Source: Halorarius halobius (lineage in GTDB: Archaea > Halobacteriota > Halobacteria > Halobacteriales > Haloarculaceae). From it: a stretch of 64,000 bases of DNA. A program made the translations under genes and the position numbers. The stretch is from positions 103,502 through 167,501 of the forward strand of contig NZ_CP101164.1 of assembly GCF_024298865.1 (NCBI RefSeq), in the 5' to 3' direction. The notes under the pieces are model-generated. The model saw only the letters and a list, made by a program, of their open reading frames with translations. It ran no database searches and was not told the origin of the DNA. Position 1 is the stretch's first letter. Every line of letters starts with the position of its first letter. Below, in pieces: positions 35,138 through 43,686 of the stretch.

Positions 35138-35995
35138 ATGAATTCTCAAGATCCGCCCTCCCAATCGAAAGCAGCCACTCCCAGCAGCACTCGACGACTA
35201 ACCCGTCGGGCTGCTCTCGGTGGTATTGGGACACTCGGCCTCGCCAGCCTCGCCGGATGTCTCGGCGTCTTCGGTGCAGAACCCGTCAACAGTGAGCAGA
35301 ACGCGACCGACGGAGACGGGACCAGGAGTGGTGGTGGGCAGATCCCTGCTAGAACTCCCACAGCGACGGACCCCGACACCAGCGACGAAACTTCCGAATC
35401 TACGCTCGAGCCTGACCCTGACGACGGTGGACCTAGTGGACCGCCGAAAGGTCCCGGCGTGATGCCTGGCGACATCCCCCCTTCGTACACCAAATATCCC
35501 GAACGCTTCAACCCACTTGACCGTGTCTACGTCGGGCCGATAACCTCGCCCGCCACGAACGACTGGAATCCGCATTACGACGACCCCGAGCCTGGGACGA
35601 AACTTGCTGATGTTACCGTCCACAATTCGACCATCGAGGACTGGGTCGTGAGCCCGCCCCACACGATGCACCGGGTGGACGGCCTCGAGCTCGCCGTCGC
35701 CAGCGACGGTAGGTTCACGGCGGAGGGCGGCTTCCACTACAGAAACAAGTGCGGATACTTTGGCGTCAATCATCTCTATGTTAGGGGCCCCACCGCGACG
35801 ATCTACCTCGCGTACAGCCACGACCCTGCCTGCTCCGAGAGTGAGGTTCGCGACGGAGAGGGGTATTGGTACGGGCCTGTTTCGGTGACGGGAAGCCTCG
35901 AGGGAAACTTCGACACGCTTCGTATCATCCTCCTCAACGGGAACGAGAACCTCGGCGAGTTCGATTCTACTGACACGATGGAATTCGAGGTCTAG
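35138..35995 (+). CDS. Tat-exported lipoprotein, function unknown
   Basis: 285 residues. An N-terminal twin-arginine signal (TRRLTRRAALGG) leads to a hydrophobic stretch and lipobox LAGC at about residue 41, so the mature protein would be anchored by a lipid outside the membrane. A Thr/Pro/Asp/Glu-rich spacer of about 75 residues follows, typical of haloarchaeal lipoproteins. The folded domain (about 120-285) is beta-rich (TKLADVTVHNSTIEDWVVS, then FDTLRIILLNGNENLG), reminiscent of a DUF4352- or FxLYD-like beta sandwich. It is the only clearly exported protein among the backbone genes. Confidence 0.75.
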   Translation: MNSQDPPSQSKAATPSSTRRLTRRAALGGIGTLGLASLAGCLGVFGAEPVNSEQNATDGDGTRSGGGQIPARTPTATDPDTSDETSESTLEPDPDDGGPSGPPKGPGVMPGDIPPSYTKYPERFNPLDRVYVGPITSPATNDWNPHYDDPEPGTKLADVTVHNSTIEDWVVSPPHTMHRVDGLELAVASDGRFTAEGGFHYRNKCGYFGVNHLYVRGPTATIYLAYSHDPACSESEVRDGEGYWYGPVSVTGSLEGNFDTLRIILLNGNENLGEFDSTDTMEFEV

Positions 35996-36094
35996 TGGTC
36001 CGTCAACCGAGACTGATCAGTACGAAATCTTACGCTCGGACGTCCAATATCAAATAGTTCTATCATAAAGATACAACGCGCATATCTCGCATCC
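35994..36094. repeat. Degenerate repeat at a cargo boundary, copy B
   Basis: Partner of 16104-16209. It starts inside the stop codon of the lipoprotein gene and precedes the helicase island. See copy A for the shared segments. Confidence 0.45.
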
Positions 36095-36480
36095 AAGCAA
36101 CAACTCAGCTTTTCACATTGGGAATATGCCATATTAGCATCACAAACAGACACGAGAGACGGTCTGCTGGCGGATTCTCGAAGCTAACGGAACGTAGATC
36201 GGTCCTCACCGGGGTAGCGTAACCGGCGGTCTGGTGTCAGTTGTGACTCCAACCTGAGAGTCATCGGTGACTCGACTGCCTGAATACCGGTTCAAAATCG
36301 CTTCTACTGTCCATTTCGACCAACTATATGTGAGATATCCAACGTGCAAAGCCGAGCAACAAATGGCATCATAGATGAGTTTTCAAACATTGTCGAATCT
36401 AGAATAGACCTTTGATGGGTTCGTTTAGATTTTCCAATCATCGATAACAATATGACGATGAAGAATGTACGTCATTTTTA
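36095..36480. other. AT-rich intergenic region before the helicase gene
   Basis: No gene is apparent. A tatga-containing box at about 36449-36455 lies near 28 bases upstream of ATG 36481 and could serve a leaderless transcript. The rest holds no repeat or hairpin that I can support. Confidence 0.4.
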
Positions 36481-39282
36481 ATGCCAACAGGTGACTCCAT
36501 CGCTCTTGAAGAGTTAGAGAGCGACTTCGCCCTGCCTCCCATCTACGTTGATCATCTTAAAGAGGATCGTGATCCAGAACATCTGTGGAAAACACAGATT
36601 GATGCCCTGGACGCCGGATTGCTTGGATCAGATCACTTTCTGATGGTTGCTGAACCGGGAACCGGGAAGACTCTCGCAGCTGAGTTTGCCATCGTTGATA
36701 ACGCCACCGCCATCTCCCGTGAGACCAGTGTCTACTTGGTTCCCTATCGCCCACTCGCTGAAGAAAAAGCAAGGTCATTTGGAAGTACAATTGGCGATGA
36801 ACTTGATCTAAAAATCGAAAGTTCCCTTGGGGGAGATCGACATGATCCGGATGAGCTGTTCAAAGCTGACGTCATCGTGATGACGTATGAGAAGTTCGAC
36901 TATCATCTACGTAACCATCCAACCTATCTCAATGAAGTCGGGCTCGTTGTCATTGACGAATTCCACACTCTGGGAAATGAAACGCGAGGACCGAACCTAG
37001 AGATCGCAACGACGAAACTACTAACCGACTTTCCCGATACCAGAATTGTCGGTCTCAGTGCAACTACACCGAACGCTAACGAAGTCGCAGACTGGCTCGA
37101 TGCCAGTTGGAGCGACTCCGGTGATTGGAGACAAACGGAACTCTGGGAAGGGACACATGTTCTGGAAAGCGATGATATCACCTTCCATATACCTACTAGT
37201 GCGGATTCAGAATCGCTTGAAGTACCAGCAGTTCCCCAAGAAATCGCGCCAATTTTAGATCATCTCAAGCGCTCAGATACAAATCAAGCGCTCGTCTTCG
37301 CACCTACTCGCAATGATACCCAGAAGATCGCCAAACTTCTCAAACGATATCTGGAAAAACATCCTCGAAGTTCAGAGATCAGTACGAATGATGTCCGCTC
37401 TGAGCAAACAGCTGAAACGATTGACCAGTATGCTGGGCAGGAGGGAGAGACCGTTGCCAAGTTAAAGAAATACGTCAACTTTGGAATCGGGTTCCACCAT
37501 GCAGGACTTCCTGATCAAATCAAACATGCTGTGGTAGATGGACTAGAGAACGAGGCACTCCGGTGTGTCATCGCAACGACGAGCCTTGGAGCTGGGATTA
37601 ACCTTCCAGTCGATAGAGTATTCATTACGAAACCATGGATTGGGGGGCGTGGAGAGTATGGGAGAAGTATGACTGTGGGGGAATACAAGAATCTCGCCGG
37701 ACGAGCGGGTAGACCTCAATACGGAGACGATAAGGGTGCGGTTGTAACATATGCTAGCAATCCCATACAAGCGTCATCAATTCAATCCGAATTTATTGAT
37801 GGGACAATCGAAGCAGTTTCCTCGGAAATCGACCCAAGCGACCCCGAGCTTGTATTAAATCTACTTCGTGACCACGATACAACCAGAGAGGTATGGGAGT
37901 TTTTGGAAGACTCGTTCGGAGGCTACCGGTCGGATTTCCCACAAAAAGACTCACTTGACGCGATTGAGGATGCCGTCACGGAGTTGATTGAATATCAGAT
38001 GGTCGAAAAAGGGAACGGGGGAGTGCTTTCTCTCACTGACCTAGGGGAAGCGACGTCGAAACAGTTGATTTCACCACGCACTGTGCACGCGGCCTTTGAA
38101 CACCTTCAGGGCACAGTCATCGATGAATTCGATGAACTCGAATTCCTCAAAGTTCTTTGTGCTTCCCCCTTGATGGAGATGAATCGACTGTATCGCCGAG
38201 GTGGTGAACGTGGACTCGATATTGAATCACAACGGTCTTCACTCCCCTCAACGGTCAGTTCGAGAATTGACGACGAGACCCTCGCGAATGCCCTCGTCAC
38301 TGCTCGCGTAATTAACCAATGGATCGGCGGTGATTCGGTTAATGATTGTTACGAAGACAACCGGATTTCCGCAAGTCGAACTCCTAGTGACCTCCGTGAT
38401 AGAGCAGCTCCCATGTGTGCTCGCGGTATCAAGACCATCACCGAGATCTTGGAGGAAAGCCGACCTGAGGCCGATGAAGGGCTCAGAAATCGTTTAGGAC
38501 TCCTCGAAGTCCAGGTAAAGCAAGGTCTCTCTGAAGAGGAGGCACCATTCGCTGAGCATGGAATTGCTACCAGCAGACGCTGGATTCAGCATATGCAGAC
38601 TCAGATTGGAGTCTCACATCCCCGTGAGATCATTGACGAAATCACCGTACTCTTCGGTGACATGGACGGCAGTCGTGCTTATCGTTATACGCGGAAAGCA
38701 ATCAACGAGTTCTCGGATCCGCCGGAGAAAGAGAAACTCCACACCCAACTTGATGCAAAAAGTGAGGGGTACGGAATATCAGAAGTGAAGACCTTGTTCG
38801 AAACGATCGAAACAGAGTTTGAGCGAGCGGTTGAAGATGCACTTGGCTCCTGTAACGGTCTCCAATATTACTCTCGTGACGAGTCCGGACAAGATCGAGT
38901 TCCCGAGGGAATACTTACTGTTCTGGATTCTACCGGCAGAGACGCCTACCAGTCCGGGGGTGAAGAATATCGAATTGCTTTAGAATGCAAATCGAAACAA
39001 GATCTGACCGATGGGGAAGTCTCGGCCGACAAAGCGACAGACATTGTCCGCAAAGCGAGTGAGTGTGAACTTTACCTAACAATCGGCACGCCGTCATTCG
39101 AAGCCTCAGCAGATGATGATGCCCGACGACAGGGGGTGCTCCTAATGCCAGTGGCAACCTTCGCAACCCTGGCCGTGTATGCTTCAACCAAATCCTACGA
39201 TCTAGGCACGCTTGCGAAGGTCTTCAATCGAACGGGTGAGTTGCACCGCCAGACACTACTTGAGATTCTTGGAGAGAAGTAA
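36481..39282 (+). CDS. Ski2-like helicase with C-terminal nuclease-like domain
   Basis: 933 residues. Superfamily-2 motifs are all visible: AEPGTGKT (motif I, about 57-64), VVIDEFHTL (II, about 157-165), GLSATT (III, about 193), FHHAGLP (IVa, about 340), ATTSLGAGINLPVD (V) and LAGRAGRPQYG (VI, about 407-417). The order and spacing match Ski2/Hel308 helicases. A helical middle region (about 440-780) resembles their winged-helix/ratchet domains. The last 130 residues contain LTVLDSTG and YRIALECKSK (about 828-837), an acidic residue plus E-x-K pair as in PD-(D/E)xK nucleases. Such fusions occur in defence islands. No hairpin leader; AT-rich. Cargo helicase-nuclease is the best reading. Confidence 0.78.
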   Translation: MPTGDSIALEELESDFALPPIYVDHLKEDRDPEHLWKTQIDALDAGLLGSDHFLMVAEPGTGKTLAAEFAIVDNATAISRETSVYLVPYRPLAEEKARSFGSTIGDELDLKIESSLGGDRHDPDELFKADVIVMTYEKFDYHLRNHPTYLNEVGLVVIDEFHTLGNETRGPNLEIATTKLLTDFPDTRIVGLSATTPNANEVADWLDASWSDSGDWRQTELWEGTHVLESDDITFHIPTSADSESLEVPAVPQEIAPILDHLKRSDTNQALVFAPTRNDTQKIAKLLKRYLEKHPRSSEISTNDVRSEQTAETIDQYAGQEGETVAKLKKYVNFGIGFHHAGLPDQIKHAVVDGLENEALRCVIATTSLGAGINLPVDRVFITKPWIGGRGEYGRSMTVGEYKNLAGRAGRPQYGDDKGAVVTYASNPIQASSIQSEFIDGTIEAVSSEIDPSDPELVLNLLRDHDTTREVWEFLEDSFGGYRSDFPQKDSLDAIEDAVTELIEYQMVEKGNGGVLSLTDLGEATSKQLISPRTVHAAFEHLQGTVIDEFDELEFLKVLCASPLMEMNRLYRRGGERGLDIESQRSSLPSTVSSRIDDETLANALVTARVINQWIGGDSVNDCYEDNRISASRTPSDLRDRAAPMCARGIKTITEILEESRPEADEGLRNRLGLLEVQVKQGLSEEEAPFAEHGIATSRRWIQHMQTQIGVSHPREIIDEITVLFGDMDGSRAYRYTRKAINEFSDPPEKEKLHTQLDAKSEGYGISEVKTLFETIETEFERAVEDALGSCNGLQYYSRDESGQDRVPEGILTVLDSTGRDAYQSGGEEYRIALECKSKQDLTDGEVSADKATDIVRKASECELYLTIGTPSFEASADDDARRQGVLLMPVATFATLAVYASTKSYDLGTLAKVFNRTGELHRQTLLEILGEK

Positions 39283-39419
39283 AATATACTCGAAGGGCCT
39301 GGGGTCCGAATCACATAAGCATTCAAATCAAACTCAACCTCTTGCAGATCGCGGAGGAGGTAACCCACCTCACCACTAGCAGAGCACCAGTTCAGGACGG
39401 GCCCGTCACCCCTCACTCG

Positions 39420-39449
39420 TTTTATTTCCCCCCGGCGCGGTGCGGGGAT
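39420..39449 (+). promoter_or_regulatory. Leader hairpin element, copy 12
   Basis: TTTTAT then stem TCCCC (39427-39431) / GGGGA (39444-39448) with a loop containing GCGCGGTG, 85 bases before ATG 39534. Confidence 0.58.
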
Positions 39450-39533
39450 CGCCTGCCCCATCAACCCTACCAGTCCGCACGACGTGAGATATCCCACCAG
39501 GCGAATCCGCCCGTTCCTGCAGGAACTAGGATC

Positions 39534-40019
39534 ATGACTACCGATACCGACACCAGCGCCAGCTCGGCGAACCGCCCCCGCGCTCTCAGTGTGCATCACC
39601 AATCTGTTTTCGTAACGACTGAACACGAAGACGAAGACCAGGACGAACCCGAAGACACCGAGACGGAAACCGTCGACGAGGCCGGCTTGCTTACCCTCGA
39701 CGACGAACCCTTCGAGACCACGCTCTCTCACCACGGGGTCGACGTTGATACCCGGGACCGAGCCTCACGAATCGAGACCGGCGGCTCTGACGAGTTCGTT
39801 GACGACCGTCCCCTCTCTGCAATCCGCGCTCAAAACGGTGAGAAGACGGTTCCCGAGGACGCGCCCGGTCTCCAAGGGACGCTGTTTGCGGATACCGCCG
39901 TTGATCAGCGAACCCTCGGTGGGGACAAAGCCAACGCCCGCTTCATGTTCGAGGCCGACCAACGCCGCCAACAGGCCGACTCTCGCGAACAGGACGCGTC
40001 TCGCGAAGCCTCTCGGTGA
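39534..40019 (+). CDS. Disordered acidic hypothetical protein
   Basis: 161 residues from ATG 39534, largely low-complexity (Thr, Asp, Glu, Arg). A short segment, GGSDEFVDDRP followed about 22 residues later by GLQGTLFADT, recurs in the 718-residue protein at 44987 (GGSNEFVDDR ... GKQATLGSE). It is possibly a shared interaction motif. The Q-x-T-L core resembles part of a PCNA-binding motif but lacks the aromatic end. Function unknown. Confidence 0.6.
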   Translation: MTTDTDTSASSANRPRALSVHHQSVFVTTEHEDEDQDEPEDTETETVDEAGLLTLDDEPFETTLSHHGVDVDTRDRASRIETGGSDEFVDDRPLSAIRAQNGEKTVPEDAPGLQGTLFADTAVDQRTLGGDKANARFMFEADQRRQQADSREQDASREASR

Positions 40020-40104
40020 ACTCCCCTTTTGCTACAATATCGTCGCTGGTGCTCGCGCTCGTTTATATGGGTGGACAGTCTATAGAGGAGTAAGGAACCC
40101 CTCC

Positions 40105-40869
40105 ATGACTGCCGAAAGCCCTTGGGACAACAACCGCAAATTCTACGGCGAAAACGACTTCGGAGACGCGTCTTTTGAAGACGAGCACTACGGCCCCAAC
40201 GACGTCGGTGAATCCTCCGTCGACGAAGCCCCGCGATGTACCCAGTGTGACCGCCCCGTCGACCCCGATCAGGACCTCTGCGAGGCGTGTGAGCGCGACA
40301 AGGAACTCGAATCGGAGAATCCCTATGAACTCATCCACGACGACGTCTCCGTGACCTACGAGAAACGCATCGACGATCTCGCGTTCGCTGTCGTACCCGC
40401 GAAATCGCGCTTCGAGGCGATCGTCAAGGCCACCCTCGCGTTCGACGCTCGAGAGAACGCCCCCAAGACGCCCGCCGGCTACGACGGTGTAACTTTCGAG
40501 CTCCTCCACGAAGCCGACGAATCAGATATCCGTCCCTTCAACATCGGCTGGGGCGCACTCCCTGAAGCCGTCCCCGTCGCGAGTGAGCGCGGCCTCGAAC
40601 TCTTCAACAAAGCCCACAACCGCACCGACTGGTGCGATCGCCTCCCCGAAGGCGCTGAAGTTGACCTCGAACCCGAACCTGACATCTACCTCTACGACGA
40701 GGACGGAATCGCGATCTGCCGTGCTGGGCAGTTCATGGGTCTCATCGACGGATACAACGTCCCTGATGACTCCCGCGACTATACCCGGCCCGAGTACGGC
40801 AGCACCGACGAGGAACTGTGGATCGTCCCGGCGTTCTCCCTTGATGTGCATCCCACTATCTCCAACTGA
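40105..40869 (+). CDS. Zinc-ribbon-containing hypothetical protein
   Basis: 254 residues from ATG 40105. After an acidic lead there is a ribbon at about 45-66, CTQCDRP ... CEAC. The next 170 residues look like a folded alpha/beta domain (AVVPAKSRFEAIVKATLAFD, then DIYLYDEDGIAICRAG). A TATA-like ttatatgg at 40062-40069 suggests its own promoter, here without a hairpin leader. Not a known family to me. Confidence 0.6.
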   Translation: MTAESPWDNNRKFYGENDFGDASFEDEHYGPNDVGESSVDEAPRCTQCDRPVDPDQDLCEACERDKELESENPYELIHDDVSVTYEKRIDDLAFAVVPAKSRFEAIVKATLAFDARENAPKTPAGYDGVTFELLHEADESDIRPFNIGWGALPEAVPVASERGLELFNKAHNRTDWCDRLPEGAEVDLEPEPDIYLYDEDGIAICRAGQFMGLIDGYNVPDDSRDYTRPEYGSTDEELWIVPAFSLDVHPTISN

Positions 40870-40894
40870 TTACGAGAACGGATTTTTTCGCCTG

Positions 40895-40925
40895 TTTGTG
40901 GCCTCCCGAGACGGCGGAGGAATCC
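40895..40925 (+). promoter_or_regulatory. Leader hairpin element, copy 13
   Basis: TTTGTGG, stem CCTCC (40902-40906) / GGAGG (40916-40920), loop CGAGACGGC, 7 bases before ATG 40933. The central C-to-T change in the left arm is matched by G-to-A in the right, a compensatory pair. Confidence 0.7.
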
Positions 40926-40932
40926 AAACAGC

Positions 40933-40998
40933 ATGACAACCACCAGCCGCAGTACCCGCCGTAGTACCAACCAGCGAATCTACGAGGTCGTTAAATGA
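40933..40998 (+). CDS. 21-residue microprotein coupled to the next gene
   Basis: ATG 40933 to TGA 40998, encoding MTTTSRSTRRSTNQRIYEVV plus Lys. It directly follows a leader hairpin, and its stop overlaps the ATG of the next gene (ATGA, 40995-40998). The placement suggests a short leader peptide whose translation passes ribosomes to the zinc-ribbon genes behind it. The peptide is basic, unlike the acidic proteome. Confidence 0.55.
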   Translation: MTTTSRSTRRSTNQRIYEVVK

Positions 40999-41270
40999 AT
41001 TCTCAGAAGGGTAGCTCTGGATCGGAGTTACTGGCCTGTCCTGAATGTGGTAACGGGCGGTTCTCATGGATCATCCATCAGGTTCAGTTCGGAGAGGTGC
41101 ATCGTTTCGCGAACGGACATATCGACGTCGAAGCAACGAAGAATGGCCCCATCACCGACTCCGATATCGGTGAGAACGGAGTCTTTTGCGTCGATTGTCA
41201 GGAATCTCGAACCTACGACGAACTCGTGCCTGCCGACGCCGGCAACGACGTCGAGACGGAGGGTCGTTGA
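40995..41270 (+). CDS. Small zinc-ribbon protein
   Basis: 91 residues. LLACPECGNGRFSW near residue 14 and GVFCVDCQES near residue 70 give two Cys pairs, a classic ribbon with a beta-rich insert between. Start and stop overlap the neighbours (ATGA and TGATG), so the three small genes form one translational chain. Confidence 0.65.
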   Translation: MNSQKGSSGSELLACPECGNGRFSWIIHQVQFGEVHRFANGHIDVEATKNGPITDSDIGENGVFCVDCQESRTYDELVPADAGNDVETEGR

Positions 41271-41446
41271 TGCCGGCGTGTCTTTCCTGTGGGAATCAAG
41301 TCGCGTTCGTCCACCAAGTCAGGGGGACTGAAACCAGGCTCTATAACGCGAACGGTGAGTACGACGGCTCCGAATACCGGCAATTCGAGACCACCACCTG
41401 CTGGTGTGATGAGTGCGGGAGCCACAACGTGGAGTTCGACAGATGA
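41270..41446 (+). CDS. Small zinc-ribbon protein
   Basis: 58 residues from ATG 41270, overlapping the previous stop. Pairs CLSCGN and CDECGS flank a strand-rich middle. Similar in layout to the preceding gene product and possibly a diverged duplicate, since both have Phe/Tyr-rich strands between the pairs. Confidence 0.65.
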   Translation: MPACLSCGNQVAFVHQVRGTETRLYNANGEYDGSEYRQFETTTCWCDECGSHNVEFDR

Positions 41447-41889
41447 TGGGCCGCGAGAGCCATGTCTTCGACGACGACGAGCCACTCTGCGAGCAGGTTC
41501 ACGCCGGGATGGTCTTCGTCACCAGGAACGGCGGCCACATCGTCCGCGTCACCCGGGTTAACGAGGAGGCTGACGAAATCACCCTGACCTACGACTCAAA
41601 CGGGGAGACAGAGGTCCGTTCTGCCGATGGGATGTGGAGGTTCTGGGATCAAGAAGCATTCGCCGTTCCCAGCAAGGTCCTCCGTGACCCCGAGGCCGTC
41701 GTCACCGAATATGCCTTGTTCCACCTCGGTCGCGACCTCGAAACCATCGGTCGCAGTCACCAACACCACATCGCCGGGAGTGAGCGTGTCTCAGATATCG
41801 AGTTCGCGGTCTGGGCCGTCAGCGAAGCCCGTCGCGACAACTGGCCGCCCGATGACGCCGCTGGCGTTTACCTCGGAGGCGACCGGTAA
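41443..41889 (+). CDS. Hypothetical protein with SH3-like N-terminus
   Basis: 148 residues from ATG 41443 (ATG 41446 is also possible), overlapping the preceding stop. Residues about 20-60 alternate beta strands (GMVFVTRNGGHIVRVTRVN, then EITLTYDSNGETEV), as in a small barrel. The remainder is helical. No function known. Its stop overlaps the next ATG (TAATG). Confidence 0.55.
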   Translation: MMGRESHVFDDDEPLCEQVHAGMVFVTRNGGHIVRVTRVNEEADEITLTYDSNGETEVRSADGMWRFWDQEAFAVPSKVLRDPEAVVTEYALFHLGRDLETIGRSHQHHIAGSERVSDIEFAVWAVSEARRDNWPPDDAAGVYLGGDR

Positions 41890-42185
41890 TGGGGGCACGT
41901 ACGTTTTTCACGCGAGCGAGGGGGACGGACGCCGAGAGCGCGTTCCACAGCGCCGTCGAGGAGGCTCAGTACCACCACGGATACGCTGGGCGCACGGGAA
42001 CAATCGCCGAGAAGAACTCGTTCACGCAAATTCCCGATGACGAAGTAGGCGACGCCGAGCCCCGGGAGTATGCCAACCAACTCATCGACGAGCAGGATTC
42101 TCGAATCAGCCGTAAATGGGGGCCTGCTGGGTGTATCCACGTCGAAGATGACGTGTATCTCTTCTTTGGATGGGCGAACACTTGA
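41889..42185 (+). CDS. Small hypothetical protein
   Basis: 98 residues, coupled to the preceding gene by TAATG. It resembles an enzyme-less alpha/beta fold (TDAESAFHSAVEEAQYHHGY, then PAGCIHVEDDVYLFFGWA). The pattern recalls small phage-like proteins of unknown function. No motif to assign. Confidence 0.55.
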   Translation: MGARTFFTRARGTDAESAFHSAVEEAQYHHGYAGRTGTIAEKNSFTQIPDDEVGDAEPREYANQLIDEQDSRISRKWGPAGCIHVEDDVYLFFGWANT

Positions 42186-42207
42186 CCCTCAGCACTTTCC
42201 CCAGCTC

Positions 42208-43611
42208 ATGAGTACCTGTGAGCACCCCCAGTCCAGAGTGATACGCCCCTTACTCGAGGGCGACATCGTTGCGTTTCCCTATCGCAACGCGATCGGCCGC
42301 TATACCGGCGATAACTCCGATCCCTTCGAGTGGTACGCCAACCGGGGAGCCTCCTTCATCGACGGTCGACTGCCCGCCCCCGACCGAGACGATCTCGATG
42401 TGATGATAGAGTCGGGGGAGGTCCTCATCCTCAAGACCGGATTCGGCTCTCTCGCTGCTTATGACGCCTACCGGACGTACCCGGATTGCGACCCGCGCCT
42501 CGTCTCTCCCGGTAGTGCGCCCTCGACGAGCCATCTATCACTCCGTTCCGAACGTGGGTCTGGCGCTCGCGAGCGCGTCAACGGCTTCCTCAAACATCCA
42601 GCCGTCAGGTATCAGCACGACCCCGTGACTACGCCCTTTCGAATCGCGCTCACTGCCACCTACCAAGAGCGAGAGGTGGCGATGGCGGTCCTCGGACGTC
42701 CGCGGGGGCGACACAACGCCGACGGTCGGACGGTCGAACTGTATCGCTTCGCTGCCCATCCCGACCGGCCCGCGAATACCGGATCGTGGCTCCTCTCACG
42801 CTGCTGTGCGTGGAGTCGCCTCGAAGGATACGATCGCCTGCTCACGTACGCCGGTGTCCAGAACGGCAACGAGGGAACCATGTATCAGGCCGCTGGGTTC
42901 GAGCTCCTCGGGACGACGATAGCTGACCGGAGTGAATGGCACTCTCGTGAGGGCCGCGCCGGGGGTGGAACGTACCGGAAGTGTCGCTACAGATACGTCC
43001 TCGCCAGTCATTCGATCGAGGCCCGAAGGCCCGCTGGTCGCGTCAGTCCCGATCAGGCCCGCCTCATCGACCAGGGCACACCAGTCAGACCCGCGTGTGC
43101 CTCTCCCCGCACGGTCGCCCAGGGTGAACTTGTCCAGACCCGCGAGGAGCACCCGGCTCGTCGAGGGGCCACCCTCACCACCGACGCCCAGGCGTTCCTC
43201 GATGAGTACGACTGTGGCGAACCTGACGACACCGCACCGCTCGTCGCGTGCTTCGCCTACCGAACTCCAGAAGACGCCTTGGTTGCCGCGCTCTGCCTTC
43301 GAGACCACTCCGGGGAGCAGAACCCTCGGGACAACACCGAAGCCGTCACGCTGTCCACAGCGGGCGTCCAGACCGACGCCCTCGCCTACCCGGTGAACGT
43401 TCTCCGGGGACTCATTGCCGACGCCTGTGAGTGGTCGCGGCTCCACGGCTACGCGACTGTCGAGAACTGCCTCACCGGAAACGTCGCGACCGCCGCAGCC
43501 GAGGGGGTCGCCGGCCTCGATATCGACCACGACTGCGATTGTAACCCATACGTGGAGGCAGCCGAACGAGCCTCCTCGTCGTCGCGATCCCCCTCTGTGT
43601 CCTCCGCGTAG
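42208..43611 (+). CDS. Double GNAT-like protein resembling phage Mom acetyltransferases
   Basis: 467 residues from ATG 42208. Residues about 155-240 look like an acetyltransferase of the Mom/XF1762 type: EREVAMAVLGRPRGR, then ELYRFAAHPDRPANTGSWLL, then GNEGTMYQAAGFELLGTT. A second, more degenerate copy is at about 345-460 (VACFAYRTPEDALVAALCLR, then GLIADACEWSRLHGYATVE). Phage Mu Mom, of this superfamily, modifies adenine in DNA and protects it from restriction. The sites around it encode a DpdA-like enzyme and a DUF6610-like protein, so a DNA-modification role is possible (inference). Family placement is by pattern. Confidence 0.55.
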   Translation: MSTCEHPQSRVIRPLLEGDIVAFPYRNAIGRYTGDNSDPFEWYANRGASFIDGRLPAPDRDDLDVMIESGEVLILKTGFGSLAAYDAYRTYPDCDPRLVSPGSAPSTSHLSLRSERGSGARERVNGFLKHPAVRYQHDPVTTPFRIALTATYQEREVAMAVLGRPRGRHNADGRTVELYRFAAHPDRPANTGSWLLSRCCAWSRLEGYDRLLTYAGVQNGNEGTMYQAAGFELLGTTIADRSEWHSREGRAGGGTYRKCRYRYVLASHSIEARRPAGRVSPDQARLIDQGTPVRPACASPRTVAQGELVQTREEHPARRGATLTTDAQAFLDEYDCGEPDDTAPLVACFAYRTPEDALVAALCLRDHSGEQNPRDNTEAVTLSTAGVQTDALAYPVNVLRGLIADACEWSRLHGYATVENCLTGNVATAAAEGVAGLDIDHDCDCNPYVEAAERASSSSRSPSVSSA

Positions 43612-43630
43612 GTGAAGTTTCGTACGCCAG

Positions 43631-43660
43631 TTTTGTCGGCGGCGGAGCGGTGCGCCGCCA
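43631..43660 (+). promoter_or_regulatory. Leader hairpin element, copy 14
   Basis: TTTTGTC, seven-base-pair stem GGCGGCG (43638-43644) / CGCCGCC (43653-43659), loop GAGCGGTG. The arms are inverted in composition relative to other copies (G-rich on the left) yet pair perfectly, strong evidence that structure rather than sequence is kept. 26 bases before ATG 43687. Confidence 0.72.
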
Positions 43661-43686
43661 GCTGACCATCCAGACATCCACTTCCT

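Noticed and set aside
42796..43677. Minus-strand frame of 293 codons
   Set aside because: Antisense to the double GNAT gene, no recognisable domain or start signals.
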